Below are positions 1-6,334 of a stretch of DNA of 26,329 nt, one piece after another. Numbering within the stretch: the first letter of the stretch is position 1; the number at the start of each line of letters is the position of its first letter. Both the position numbers and the translations under genes were made by a program. The notes under the pieces are model-generated. The model had not been told where the DNA came from. It did not search any database and was given only the letters and a program-made list of their open reading frames with translations. This DNA is from a virus. Location: positions 64,001 through 90,329 of IMG/VR virus record IMGVR_UViG_3300035128_000056, one strand, 5' to 3'.

Positions 1-180
1 CGTCGTTGTTCCCTTTGCGCGGTGCTTCTCGAGCGACTCATACGCTGGGTCGGTGACGACCAGGTGGGCGCTCTCGGGGGGGAGTGACGCCAGCCAGGCC
101 ACGGCGTCCGCTTGCGCGATAGTGACCCGCTTCGCCTGGAGCTGGTTGGGAAAAAGGTTAAGGGCCGGGCTGCCGTTCAT
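1..180 (-). CDS. DNA methyltransferase (adenine/cytosine-N4 type), 3' part cut by window edge
   Basis: Only the first 60 codons are present; the gene continues beyond base 1. The visible N-terminus ends with LVVTDPAYESLEKHRAKG. The DPAY tetrapeptide matches catalytic motif IV (D/N/S-P-P-Y/F, here DPAY) of amino-methyltransferases acting on the exocyclic amine of adenine or cytosine. The following ESLEKHR stretch resembles phage-encoded DNA methylases known to me. The ATG at 180 overlaps the stop of the gene before it (ATGA), so it is translated with the leftward operon. The likely role is modification of phage DNA against host restriction, which is an inference. The SAM-binding motif is not in view; in this subclass it can follow motif IV. 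Confidence 0.72.
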   Translation of the reverse strand, partial: MNGSPALNLFPNQLQAKRVTIAQADAVAWLASLPPESAHLVVTDPAYESLEKHRAKGTTT

Positions 181-812
181 GCCGCGGACCTCCAAACAAG
201 AACCCGATTCTTTGGTGAGTGAATCCCGCCGTCTCGGTAGTCGGCGGTGGGTTTCGCGTCGAGTTCCAACGGCACACAGCAGGGAATAGCTACGACGCCA
301 ACATCATCTCCGGACAGCGTGCTGAAGGTCTGCGCTAGCGTTGCATGCGAGTGGACCGCAACAACCAGGAGGCGTTTGAAATGCCGAGGCGTGCAGTCCT
401 GCACATGCCGCACGTTGCACTCTAGACGTTCGATGTCACCGACAGAGGCAGGATTGCGCAGCGCTGGGTCGATTGAGATGACGTTCCAGCGAGTCCGAAG
501 CGCGAACGTTGCGCCAGTCCGAGGACGGCACCCATCGCCAACACACGCCACCGTGACACAAGGATCGTCCATCCAGTCTCGGAAGTGCCGTACCGCAGCC
601 CGGAATGCACCAAAGCTCTCGGTCAGCTCCTTCGCGTTTGGGAACAGTTTCCGGCGCTGGTCGAGCAAGTCAGGAGCACACCTGAGCTGCATGAGTTCGT
701 CAAAGTAGCGGTTGCTGTGTCTCTGCACCATGGTCTCAAGTCGCGCAATCGCTTCCTTCGCCTCGTCGAAGACTGGTCGGTATTTGTCTGGACATTGTAG
801 CTGTTTGCTCAC
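177..812 (-). CDS. Rossmann-fold protein, methyltransferase-like
   Basis: The protein has 211 residues from a GTG start that overlaps the upstream stop (GTGA). Residues 1-80 look helical. Residues 86-118 contain VACVGDGCRPRTG, then about 10 residues later SIDPAL. A glycine-rich loop after a beta strand, followed by a strand ending in an acidic residue, is the layout of an S-adenosylmethionine-binding Rossmann domain. A later VVAVHSHA segment could be the motif IV region. It sits directly before a DNA methyltransferase gene (overlap ATGA). The substrate is unknown and no DPPY-type motif is seen, so a DNA target is not implied. It could also bind another nucleotide. Confidence 0.6.
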   Translation of the reverse strand: MSKQLQCPDKYRPVFDEAKEAIARLETMVQRHSNRYFDELMQLRCAPDLLDQRRKLFPNAKELTESFGAFRAAVRHFRDWMDDPCVTVACVGDGCRPRTGATFALRTRWNVISIDPALRNPASVGDIERLECNVRHVQDCTPRHFKRLLVVAVHSHATLAQTFSTLSGDDVGVVAIPCCVPLELDAKPTADYRDGGIHSPKNRVLVWRSAA

Positions 813-1117
813 GTTTGCACCTCGAACCGGCACTGGTGGAATGCAGGACGCTTGGCGATGCGCGGCCGCGCTAGTTGCCATGCCTCGTATGCTGTCACGC
901 CCCATGCAAGTGCATGGTTGGAGCTGTCGTCTCTCGTGTCAATGACCTTCCACAGCTTGCCTTGAGCAGCTGCCTCTTTCGGCGTTAGTCCTTTCGCGAT
1001 CGTGTACTCCAGGACGTACTCTGCATGGGGATGGTCCTCGACCTGCTCGGCTTGCCATTGGGTGGCGCCGTGTCGCTCCATAAGTTCGCGGACGAGTTGG
1101 CTGCGGCGCTTAGCCAA
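809..1117 (-). CDS. Hypothetical protein, 102 aa, TTG start
   Basis: I do not recognise a family. I chose TTG at 1117 because a GGAGG lies six bases upstream and because it gives an 8-nt overlap with the previous gene (TTGGCTAA), a junction type repeated in this operon. The open frame runs further upstream, but those codons lie over the preceding gene. The protein is charged and mostly helical, with HHA-like and W-rich spots (ALAWGVTAYEAWQLARPRI). It has one C-terminal cysteine and no membrane segment. Confidence 0.6.
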   Translation of the reverse strand: MAKRRSQLVRELMERHGATQWQAEQVEDHPHAEYVLEYTIAKGLTPKEAAAQGKLWKVIDTRDDSSNHALAWGVTAYEAWQLARPRIAKRPAFHQCRFEVQT

Positions 1118-1310
1118 TGTCAGCCTCCAGGCATTCGGCGCACCTGTAGCGGTGGGCTCGTTCTGTCTCAAGGAAACGGCGGAATACTGGACACCATGGC
1201 TGCGGCATTCCGTGGACTTCACTCTCCAGAAAGTGCCACCACATGCAACCGCCACATGTTCTCGGTCCGGCCTGGATGTGAATGCGGATTGTTCGTAAGT
1301 GCTTGGTCAT
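1110..1310 (-). CDS. Small zinc-ribbon-like protein, 66 aa
   Basis: The protein carries CGGC near residue 19, a single Cys in PWCPVF and a C-terminal CAEC, a spacing that can bind one zinc ion. The start ATG overlaps the previous stop (ATGA). It resembles many tiny phage Cys4 proteins in general form, but I cannot assign a role. It may bind nucleic acid or another protein. It is one of many Cys-rich small proteins in this window. Confidence 0.65.
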   Translation of the reverse strand: MTKHLRTIRIHIQAGPRTCGGCMWWHFLESEVHGMPQPWCPVFRRFLETERAHRYRCAECLEADIG

Positions 1311-1531
1311 TTTCTCACCTCGACGGCATGCGTTCTAGGTAAGAACGTCGCGTGCCAGGGCAGCGGATGCCACTCTGAATCTAGCCAGCGAACCTGCCTC
1401 TGGTACGGACCAGGCTCACCGACCCAGACCTGCTTCTTGGGTTCGTACTGTCCGACGAACGGGACATTCTCTCCGTTCGCTAGAACAAGCGCATAAACCC
1501 GACCTTCCGGCGGTTCGTGGTGCCAGGTCAT
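1307..1531 (-). CDS. Hypothetical protein, 74 aa
   Basis: The start ATG at 1531 (MTWHHEPPEG) is preferred over upstream codons of the same frame. The upstream extension is Arg-rich and looks like the shadow of another frame, while GGAGGG and GGGG purine tracts lie just before 1531. The protein is Trp- and Pro-rich with short beta-type segments (VYALVLANGENVPFVGQY). No cysteine or membrane segment is present and no family is recognised. Confidence 0.6.
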   Translation of the reverse strand: MTWHHEPPEGRVYALVLANGENVPFVGQYEPKKQVWVGEPGPYQRQVRWLDSEWHPLPWHATFLPRTHAVEVRK

Positions 1532-1568
1532 CTTTGCCCCATCCCTCCGCCGCCTGCAAACCAACTCT

Positions 1569-1946
1569 TCACCACGTCTCCACAACCGCGTTGATGCGCG
1601 CCACAATCTCGAGCGCCTGGTCTGCACTCACATCGTCAGGCGTGTCTGGAAACCCGTGCACCAAGTCGATCACCGGAACCTCCTCGTCCAGCGCGTGGCA
1701 AGATTCTCTCTGCATGCCGTCCGAGATCGCAGGCCCGACAAGCACCATCGCATCGCACCTGCTGATGTTCTCAAAGTCGATCTGCAGGCCCCGCTCGCGC
1801 ATCGACTCGTCCCACTCGCCGGTGAGCACGATCCACATGGCGCTGGGCGAGTACCCGAGCCGGGCGAAGAACGCGCACCACTTGGCAGCGGCTGCTCGGT
1901 TGGCGGTGTCTCCTCCGTACTGGTGGGCTACGTAGACAACTATCAT
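1569..1946 (-). CDS. Nucleoside 2-deoxyribosyltransferase-like / DUF4406-type protein
   Basis: The 125-aa protein opens with a beta strand and Gly loop (MIVVYVAHQYGGDTANR), followed by a helix (AAAAKWCAFFARLGY). It then has ENISRCDAMVLVGPAISDGM with a typical acidic/aromatic spacing, and ends with EVPVIDLVH. This order fits the small Rossmann-like fold shared by nucleoside 2-deoxyribosyltransferases and DUF4406 proteins of phages. These bind nucleosides or nucleotides; some members cleave N-glycosidic bonds. The catalytic residue cannot be fixed by eye. ATG overlaps nothing upstream, but its own operon neighbour begins with ATGA overlap at 1946. Confidence 0.65.
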   Translation of the reverse strand: MIVVYVAHQYGGDTANRAAAAKWCAFFARLGYSPSAMWIVLTGEWDESMRERGLQIDFENISRCDAMVLVGPAISDGMQRESCHALDEEVPVIDLVHGFPDTPDDVSADQALEIVARINAVVETW

Positions 1947-2212
1947 TGGTTCCTCCGGGTGATATGGGAGAGCGCCCAGTCGATGGTGGCGGCTAGGCGT
2001 GGGGCGACGTCATGGAGGGTGATGTCTACCGGAACACCATCGGTCCACGGGTCCCAGCGCTCCGTCGTCACCTTCGGTGGAAGGTGGTCGAAGTCGCTCT
2101 CGTCGTCGCGTCCCCACGGGTCATCTGCCGGGGGACCGCAGAGCAACCGCACCGCCACATCATGCAGGGCGACCGAGGCGCGGTGACAGGCGTATCCGAG
2201 GAGCTTCCTCAT
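1943..2212 (-). CDS. Hypothetical protein, 89 aa
   Basis: The start ATG at 2212 overlaps the previous stop (ATGA). The N-terminus is short and weakly hydrophobic (KLLGYACHRASVALHDVAVRLL). The middle is acidic with Trp-Asp pairs (DDPWGRDDESDFDHLPP). No family is recognised. HDVA occurs twice (residues about 17 and 67), perhaps an internal repeat of a helix. Confidence 0.6.
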   Translation of the reverse strand: MRKLLGYACHRASVALHDVAVRLLCGPPADDPWGRDDESDFDHLPPKVTTERWDPWTDGVPVDITLHDVAPRLAATIDWALSHITRRNQ

Positions 2213-2394
2213 CGCCCACGCTCCTCTAGCTTCTTCTGGTTACGTGTCAGCGACACGGTACCAGGCTTCGGTTTTCCGTCGAGCCACGCAACGACACGGA
2301 GCACCGCAGCCGGAACTGGTCCTTGGTGCTCCAGTATCTTCGTGCGTATCCAAATACCTGCTTCCTCTGGGTCAGAAGGGTGAATATGCTGCAT
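2209..2394 (-). CDS. Hypothetical protein, 61 aa
   Basis: ATG at 2394 (MQHIHPSDPEEAG) has GAGG seven bases upstream, so I prefer it over a GTG at 2433 in the same frame, which has a poor ribosome site. The protein contains IWIRTKILEH and a basic C-terminus (TRNQKKLEERGR). It overlaps the stop of a 23-codon ORF in another frame and the start of the next gene (ATGA). No function is recognised. Confidence 0.5.
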   Translation of the reverse strand: MQHIHPSDPEEAGIWIRTKILEHQGPVPAAVLRVVAWLDGKPKPGTVSLTRNQKKLEERGR

Positions 2395-2443
2395 CACAAA
2401 GCCTCGTTTCCTGCTGATTCCATAGCGCCTCACGCTCCGTCAT
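2372..2443 (-). CDS. Possible micro-ORF, 23 aa
   Basis: ATG at 2443 overlaps the stop of the ASCH gene (ATGA) and has GAGG eight bases upstream. It encodes a short peptide starting MTEREALWNQQE. It may only couple translation of the ASCH gene to the next one. The evidence is limited to the overlap and the ribosome site. Confidence 0.3.
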   Translation of the reverse strand: MTEREALWNQQETRLCDAAYSPF

Positions 2444-2886
2444 CCGAACCGCCTCCGAATCTCCGCATCGACCTCGGCGGGAACGCTGAAGAACCCAAGG
2501 GCGCCCTTGCAGCGGATGGGCTTGGCGAGTTCGACAACATCCTCTAGCAGCAGCCCGTAGGGTCCACAGAACCACGGCGAGTCGAAGTCGCTGTCCTCAT
2601 GCACGCAGTCAGTGATCGTCATCGCCCCGACGATCGCCCCCCGTGGGAGCTCGACCAGAGGCGGCACCCGACACTCGGCAGGACCACCGTCGAGTACCTC
2701 GCGGTCTTCGATGAACTCGCGCGCGTCTTGGTATTCCCGAGCAGTGCACCCGGCTGAAGCGTGGAGCAGAACCCGCCCGCGGAATGCTCGCCATCCCGGG
2801 CAGCGTCCCCAGTCGCGGTTCTCGACGTCCTTTCCGGCGTGCAGAATCGCCCAAGCCCAGGGCTGGCGGACGGAGAGGGCCTTCAC
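2440..2886 (-). CDS. ASCH domain protein
   Basis: The 148-aa protein starts MKALSVRQPWAWAILHAGKD, the classic opening of ASCH domains (beta-barrel, PUA-related), followed by VENRDW. Later features are GRVLLHAS, RGAIVGAMTITDCVHED and PYGLLLEDVVEL, a typical order for phage and bacterial ASCH proteins. ASCH domains are thought to bind RNA or modified nucleosides; some related proteins hydrolyse N4-acetylcytidine or cleave RNA. The conserved Lys and Trp of the first strand-turn are present. GTG start overlaps the preceding stop (GTGA). In this operon it may act on RNA or modified bases, which is an inference. Confidence 0.9.
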   Translation of the reverse strand: MKALSVRQPWAWAILHAGKDVENRDWGRCPGWRAFRGRVLLHASAGCTAREYQDAREFIEDREVLDGGPAECRVPPLVELPRGAIVGAMTITDCVHEDSDFDSPWFCGPYGLLLEDVVELAKPIRCKGALGFFSVPAEVDAEIRRRFG

Positions 2887-3251
2887 CGCTCACCTTGCAC
2901 GGAGTTGACCAGCGCGCGGGCGCAGTCTGCTAGGGTGCCGCCATGGACTTGCTCGCATGTGTCGCCAACGTTGCGCCACGCTGTAAAGTGACCGCTCAAT
3001 CCTCCATGAAGGATCACCCCAACGGCAGCCCTCTCACCGGTGCGCTGCAAGAACCAGGTCCTCCCCGTGTGGGTCCACCCCAACCCCGTCGCTCCACAGA
3101 AGTCCGGTTCCGGAAACTCCCATGGCCAGCGGTAGAGGCCGCACTCTGGGCACTGAATCGAATCGGTTCCTGCAGCTACGTGAGCATTCGCCAACTCGTG
3201 GAATGCGATGTAGTCGAGGTTTGATGGGCGACAGGTTTTGCAGTCAGGCAT
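2883..3251 (-). CDS. Zinc-ribbon protein, 122 aa
   Basis: CKTC at the N-terminus and CPEC near residue 33 form a likely Cys4 zinc site, followed by aromatic segments (YRWPWEFPEPDF) and a C-terminal helix. ATG at 3251 gives the 8-nt overlap ATGCCTGA with the preceding small gene. An in-frame GTG at 3257 has a better spaced AGGAGG and could be used instead, adding two residues. No function is recognised. Confidence 0.65.
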   Translation of the reverse strand: MPDCKTCRPSNLDYIAFHELANAHVAAGTDSIQCPECGLYRWPWEFPEPDFCGATGLGWTHTGRTWFLQRTGERAAVGVILHGGLSGHFTAWRNVGDTCEQVHGGTLADCARALVNSVQGER

Positions 3252-3378
3252 CTTCACGGTCTCCTCCTGTCAGCCTACGCCCGCTCGGTGGGCGGAAAGA
3301 AACCACCAAGGCACCGCGCGTCTCGAGCACGCGCAGCAGCGCCCTACCACACGCACACCGCCATGCCTTGTCAGTCAC
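3244..3378 (-). CDS. Small basic protein with CxC, 44 aa
   Basis: The gene is short but fills the space between two genes exactly. Its GTG start makes an 8-nt overlap with the upstream stop (GTGACTGA), and its stop makes the same type of overlap with the next ATG (ATGCCTGA). The product begins MTDKAWRCACGRALLRVLET and is Arg-rich. No function is recognised; the position argues that it is translated. Confidence 0.5.
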   Translation of the reverse strand: MTDKAWRCACGRALLRVLETRGALVVSFRPPSGRRLTGGDREDA

Positions 3379-3658
3379 AGAAGACACACCTTTCTGCGGG
3401 CAGGCATTCGGAGGTGGCGTGATAGAGGGTGTTACGGTCCGCCGGGTTTACGCACCCGGCCAGCCTCGTCACCGGTTGGAATGCGGTGTGGTAGACGCAC
3501 GTGTCGCCGTAGAGTTTGCAGCCGCAGTACCCCGGTCCGTAGCGGCTCGGCGGGTTGTAGCGCCCGCACGAAGCGCACGTCGGATAGACGACAGTCGCTC
3601 GGATCCTGGGGGTCGGTTTCCCGAACCAGTCGGTGGCTTTTCGCGGTTGCCTGATCAC
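3371..3658 (-). CDS. Cys-rich protein, 95 aa
   Basis: A GTG at 3658 overlaps the stop of the preceding gene (GTGA). The protein has CASC, then GYCGCK, DTCVYH, a single Cys, and CLPAERCVFCD at the end, so it could bind two metal ions. The open frame extends upstream without a stop as far as about 3853, so a single 150-residue protein is possible. The chained overlaps on the other reading favour two genes. No function is recognised. Confidence 0.55.
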   Translation of the reverse strand: MIRQPRKATDWFGKPTPRIRATVVYPTCASCGRYNPPSRYGPGYCGCKLYGDTCVYHTAFQPVTRLAGCVNPADRNTLYHATSECLPAERCVFCD

Positions 3659-3813
3659 CACGGACCCCCCAGCGGGGCACCGCACCAGAGGCGGCCCTTG
3701 CAGTATGGGTCGAGACAATCGCGACCGTGTCCGCGGCACGCCCACGAGCATTCGGAGAACACCCCGGATGGGGTGCGTGGACCAGCGGTCATCGGGAGGG
3801 CGAGCTGGGTCAT
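3655..3813 (-). CDS. Small Cys-rich protein, 52 aa
   Basis: ATG at 3813 overlaps the stop of the preceding gene (ATGA) and the stop overlaps the next GTG. The second half reads SECSWACRGHGRDCLDPYC followed by a further Cys, a compact set of five cysteines and one histidine. It is too short for standard gene calling. It occupies another frame of a longer open frame that would fuse with the next gene. I favour this reading because both borders fit the overlap pattern of the operon. Confidence 0.5.
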   Translation of the reverse strand: MTQLALPMTAGPRTPSGVFSECSWACRGHGRDCLDPYCKGRLWCGAPLGGPW

Positions 3814-4220
3814 GGGGTGCCTTCCCGCTCATCCGGATACCATGCCGTGTCACCCTTCATCGCCCTGGCGATGCTCATAGCTTTCTCGCTGAAGTCGCGC
3901 GCCGAATCGGTAGAGCTGGCGAGCCACAGATGCCGCTGGTGGGCGCCGTCCACCAAGAGCGACAGCGGCGGATAGAGTTCGACCGCCAAGGCCTCCTCGC
4001 CAAGGACCTGGTTCTTGATCGACCACAGATCATACCAAGCGTCCGGACCCTCCACCGGCCGCTGGTCGAGCCTTCCGATCGTGACGCGGATGCCGTAATC
4101 GAAGTGCATCAGCTCGACCCAGTAGACGTCCGATTCCCAACGGCGGTCACGACGCTCAAACCATGGGCACTTCGCTGGCAACTCCCGGAGCGTCACGGTT
4201 GTGCGGCCCTTTCCTGTCAC
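3810..4220 (-). CDS. DUF7694-like phage protein, 136 aa
   Basis: The core SIKNQVLGEEALAVELYPP, then LVDGAHQRHLWLAS, follows a pattern I know from small phage proteins of the DUF7694 type: helix with IKN, G-x-E/D-x-x-A-V-E-x-Y/F-P, then N/H-Q-x-HLW. The N-terminal half (RWESDVYWVELMHFDYGIRVTIGR) looks like beta strands. GTG overlaps the previous stop (GTGA). The function of the family is not known to me. Confidence 0.55.
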   Translation of the reverse strand: MTGKGRTTVTLRELPAKCPWFERRDRRWESDVYWVELMHFDYGIRVTIGRLDQRPVEGPDAWYDLWSIKNQVLGEEALAVELYPPLSLLVDGAHQRHLWLASSTDSARDFSEKAMSIARAMKGDTAWYPDEREGTP

Positions 4221-4438
4221 CGCCCCCCCCTACTAGGAACGTATCCCCGCTCTGGTGGCCTATGAACGAGCCCGCTTGCGACGTTGTCAGCTACCTGCCG
4301 CATGGCATCAGCGGCGTCGTATTCGCCAATCTGGCGTGCCTCGAGTTCTGTCCTCCGAAACACCTGCTCGATGGCCTTGATGCGTTTGCGCTCCTCTGCT
4401 TCACGGAGCAACCTAATTGCGCGCACTGGTGCCAGCAT
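4217..4438 (-). CDS. Helical charged protein, 73 aa
   Basis: The start ATG at 4438 overlaps the upstream stop by one base (TGATG). Residues 5-50 form a charged amphipathic helix (RAIRLLREAEERKRIKAIEQ). A short helix-turn-helix-like piece (IGEYDAADAMRQVADNV) follows, then an Arg/Pro-rich tail. No family is recognised. Confidence 0.55.
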   Translation of the reverse strand: MLAPVRAIRLLREAEERKRIKAIEQVFRRTELEARQIGEYDAADAMRQVADNVASGLVHRPPERGYVPSRGGR

Positions 4439-4680
4439 CAGCGCCCCATCCCCGCCTCGCGCTCGAGGCTCTCGGCGTATTTGAGTCGCTCTTCGTCCGG
4501 CCATGCGAGCGTTCCGCGGAGCGCTTCGGCTACCGCAATCGCTGCAGCGTCCGCTGGCGCCTTGCCTTCTTTCAGCGCTCTTCCAAAGTCGTGTAGGACG
4601 AAGGTGTAGAGGCCGACATCGTCGTCGGCTTGCTCCGGTGCGCCAGGGAACTGGAGGATGGTGGCGTTAGGCATCGTCAT
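4438..4680 (-). CDS. Hypothetical protein, 80 aa
   Basis: ATG at 4680 overlaps the previous stop (ATGA). The N-terminus NATILQFPGAPEQADDDVG is followed by two helices (TFVLHDFGRALKEGK and AAAIAVAEALRGTL) and a charged tail. The ILQFPG opening is common among small phage proteins of unknown function. No further assignment is possible. Confidence 0.6.
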   Translation of the reverse strand: MTMPNATILQFPGAPEQADDDVGLYTFVLHDFGRALKEGKAPADAAAIAVAEALRGTLAWPDEERLKYAESLEREAGMGR

Positions 4681-4883
4681 CCTCGAGCCATGGTCTCGTT
4701 GTAATGACGGTACCCGATCAGAATTCCACGGGCTGTCGCGTCGTGCTCTGCGGCCCAGCACATCTCCCAAAACTTGGGACGCTTCTCCATGGTCGCAAGT
4801 AGCGCCTCGATCGTCAGTGAGTGCTGCAGAGCCATCTCCTTCAGAGCGAGGACGGCCGCCCAGTCCCAGAGGTCGTCAGCCAT
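4677..4883 (-). CDS. Hypothetical MAD-start protein, 68 aa
   Basis: The start is ATG at 4883 (MADDLWDWAAVLALKEMA), with a second ATG one codon upstream. It shares the 8-nt overlap ATGGCTGA with the gene before it. The product is helical and contains several Trp and Met residues. It is the last of a run of four consecutive junctions with the same sequence (see findings). No function is recognised. Confidence 0.6.
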   Translation of the reverse strand: MADDLWDWAAVLALKEMALQHSLTIEALLATMEKRPKFWEMCWAAEHDATARGILIGYRHYNETMARG

Positions 4884-5106
4884 CATCAACCACCTTTCCC
4901 GGTGACCTGAATGCGCGCGCCAACTCCGAACCCTGCGCGACGCGAGGCTGCCGTGCGACGCGATACAACTGGTCGAGCACGTTCCTGGTGGTGCTACCGG
5001 TGAAAGCGGCCAACGCCACGGCACCGTTGTAGAGCTTCGCCCGCTCACCATCCGGCAGGGACTGGAGCCATCGGTTGGTTGCGCTGGTCTCCCAGTGGTC
5101 AGCCAT
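4876..5106 (-). CDS. Hypothetical MAD-start protein, 76 aa
   Basis: ATG at 5106 gives MADHWETSATNRWLQSLPDG. The frame is open further upstream, but that part lies over the preceding gene. The centre (LYNGAVALAAFTGSTTRNVL) could be a helix-turn-helix, weakly. The last 14 codons are made from one copy of a 36-bp direct repeat (4889-4924) and read ARAFRSPGKVVDDG. No function is recognised. Confidence 0.6.
   Translation of the reverse strand: MADHWETSATNRWLQSLPDGERAKLYNGAVALAAFTGSTTRNVLDQLYRVARQPRVAQGSELARAFRSPGKVVDDG
4889..4924. repeat. 36-bp direct repeat, copy A
   Basis: On the plus strand the repeat begins accacctttcccggtgacc and is matched at 33 of 36 positions by 5120-5155. Both copies lie at the 3' ends of neighbouring small genes on the minus strand, but are translated in different frames. 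DNA or RNA function, or recent gene shuffling, therefore explains the conservation better than protein function. Confidence 0.8.
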
Positions 5107-5326
5107 CGTCACCTGCTCGACCACCTTTCTCGGTGACCTGAATACGCGCACCAACATCGAATCCATAATTGACTCCAGCGTCGTAGCAGTCCTCCAGCAA
5201 CTGCCAGAAGTCCTCGCAATCGTGCAGTGGGATGCCGCCGCGATCCCTGAATCCATAGCAGTCCTCTCCGTCGAAGAATATTCCAGAGCGTCTGAATATG
5301 GTGCGCAGTTCTTTGCGGTCAGCCAT
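5099..5326 (-). CDS. Hypothetical MAD-start protein, 75 aa
   Basis: ATG at 5326 (MADRKELRTIFRRSGIFFDG) overlaps the upstream stop by 8 nt; an adjacent GTG at 5329 is the alternative. The middle is acidic and aromatic (DCEDFWQLLEDCYDAGVNYG). The C-terminus is made from the second copy of the 36-bp repeat (5120-5155), but in a different reading frame from the neighbour, giving GARIQVTEKGG. No function is recognised. Confidence 0.6.
   Translation of the reverse strand: MADRKELRTIFRRSGIFFDGEDCYGFRDRGGIPLHDCEDFWQLLEDCYDAGVNYGFDVGARIQVTEKGGRAGDDG
5120..5155. repeat. 36-bp direct repeat, copy B
   Basis: This is the partner of 4889-4924 with three mismatches over 36 bases. It contains the short palindrome GGTGACC. 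It lies just before the ATGGCTGA gene junction, with a slightly longer spacer than in copy A. Confidence 0.8.
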
Positions 5327-5654
5327 CACCCTGCACCTTCGCCACCTCAGTGGTGCGCTGGAACCTGGATACTATATCGCGGAGCCCAGCAATCACCTGA
5401 CGCAGTCGCTGGATGTACTCCTCGCGATAGGCCAGGGCAAAGCGCTGCTCTGCGATGATGCGGCTGAACTCCTCGTAGTCCAATGCCACGTAGGTTTGCG
5501 CCTCGGTAGCTGTTGGATGCTCGGCTCTGAAGTCTGCTATAGCTTCGGCACGAACGTCTACGCTCAGCCGTTGACGGTCTCGGTATCCCAACTTAATCCC
5601 GGCTGCGTGCTCTTGCTGGTATGCGTATTGTGGTACGCTGTATTTGTCAGCCAT
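5319..5654 (-). CDS. Helical MAD-start protein, 111 aa
   Basis: ATG at 5654 (MADKYSVPQYAYQQEHAAGI) overlaps the upstream stop by 8 nt; GTG at 5657 is an alternative. The central part is charged. Residues 75-105 form a probable long helix (RIIAEQRFALAYREEYIQRL). No cysteine or membrane segment is present and no family is recognised. Confidence 0.6.
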   Translation of the reverse strand: MADKYSVPQYAYQQEHAAGIKLGYRDRQRLSVDVRAEAIADFRAEHPTATEAQTYVALDYEEFSRIIAEQRFALAYREEYIQRLRQVIAGLRDIVSRFQRTTEVAKVQGDG

Positions 5655-5838
5655 CACTCTTCACCTTCATCCTAACCACCATCGCGTTCCAGAACTGGCG
5701 CGCCTGTGCTTCGGTAGTGCCACGTTTGCCCTCGCGACCGCACTGCGCACACACAAGACACGATCCGTCTTGCACGCTAAACCGCTCACCAACATGACGA
5801 CAGCCGCACGGGCAAGGAAGCGTTTGGCTAGCCACCAT
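5647..5838 (-). CDS. Lar-like restriction alleviation zinc protein
   Basis: The 63-aa protein has LPCPCGCRHVG, then CAQCGREG, then TTEAQARQFWNAMV. This is the order seen in the Lar family: a CxxC-type knuckle, a second CxxCG, and a C-terminal T-x-x-E-A-x-x-x-W-N helix. Lar of the Rac prophage relieves type I restriction by modulating host modification. Many phage relatives have no tested role, so the name reflects family resemblance only. It overlaps the SLOG gene by 11 nt and the next gene by 8 nt. Confidence 0.7.
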   Translation of the reverse strand: MVASQTLPCPCGCRHVGERFSVQDGSCLVCAQCGREGKRGTTEAQARQFWNAMVVRMKVKSDG

Positions 5839-6334
5839 GCACCCCCACCGTCAGCCCAGCAGAACGGGCCAGCTTTAGGCAGCCGACCGTTCCGCCTTCC
5901 GTTGCATCGTGCTTCCATGGGAAGCCAGCCACTTCGACGACGGCGCCGCGGTCACGTTCTCGGACGCATCCGGAAACCATGCGCTTGCTGCGACGCGGAC
6001 CCGCCTGTGGCCACGGTCCGTCCTTTTCGTGATCCACCGCACACTTCGCGACCTTCCACCCGAGGTGTCGCGCGACTCGATCGGCAACCCAGTCGATGCT
6101 GTTCGGTCCGCGCACCGGAGATGCTCCGTGGACTAAAACGAGATCGACACCTGGCTTCCAGTTACGGAACGCGAAATCATCGCAGACGTCGAGCACCATC
6201 TTGAAGACTGCGTCTGGTGAGCCTGGGTAGGCGCGTGAACCGGCGACTAGCAGGATTGCGCGTCCGCGGCAATCGTCGCGATAGGCGACCTGCCCGCACT
6301 TGTGGCAGAGGACGACGGGCGCTGTGTCAGACAT
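5828..6334 (-). CDS. SLOG-domain (YspA/DUF2493-like) protein with N-terminal zinc knuckle
   Basis: The 168-aa protein starts MSDTAPVVLCHKCGQVAYRD, a CxxC knuckle with a third Cys at about residue 22. From residue 27 it reads AILLVAGSRAYPGSPDAVF, then VDLVLVHGASPVRGPNSID and ADRVARHLGWKVAK. The G-S-R strand-loop and the later VHGA...G segment are the ligand-binding loops of SLOG-fold proteins of the DUF2493/YspA type. SLOG proteins bind nucleotides or nucleotide-derived signals, and several act in anti-phage defence or as enzymes on nucleotides. ATG at 6334 gives an 8-nt overlap (ATGTCTGA). The fused zinc knuckle is less usual. Confidence 0.75.
   Translation of the reverse strand: MSDTAPVVLCHKCGQVAYRDDCRGRAILLVAGSRAYPGSPDAVFKMVLDVCDDFAFRNWKPGVDLVLVHGASPVRGPNSIDWVADRVARHLGWKVAKCAVDHEKDGPWPQAGPRRSKRMVSGCVRERDRGAVVEVAGFPWKHDATEGGTVGCLKLARSAGLTVGVHGG

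Noticed and set aside
3371-3853. Single 150-160 aa protein instead of two small genes
   Set aside because: Possible, but the two-gene reading has ATGA and GTGA overlaps at both borders, matching the operon style.
3122-3880. 252-codon open frame on the plus strand
   Set aside because: Arg/Pro/Ser-rich product opposite a run of overlapping minus-strand genes; no ribosome site.
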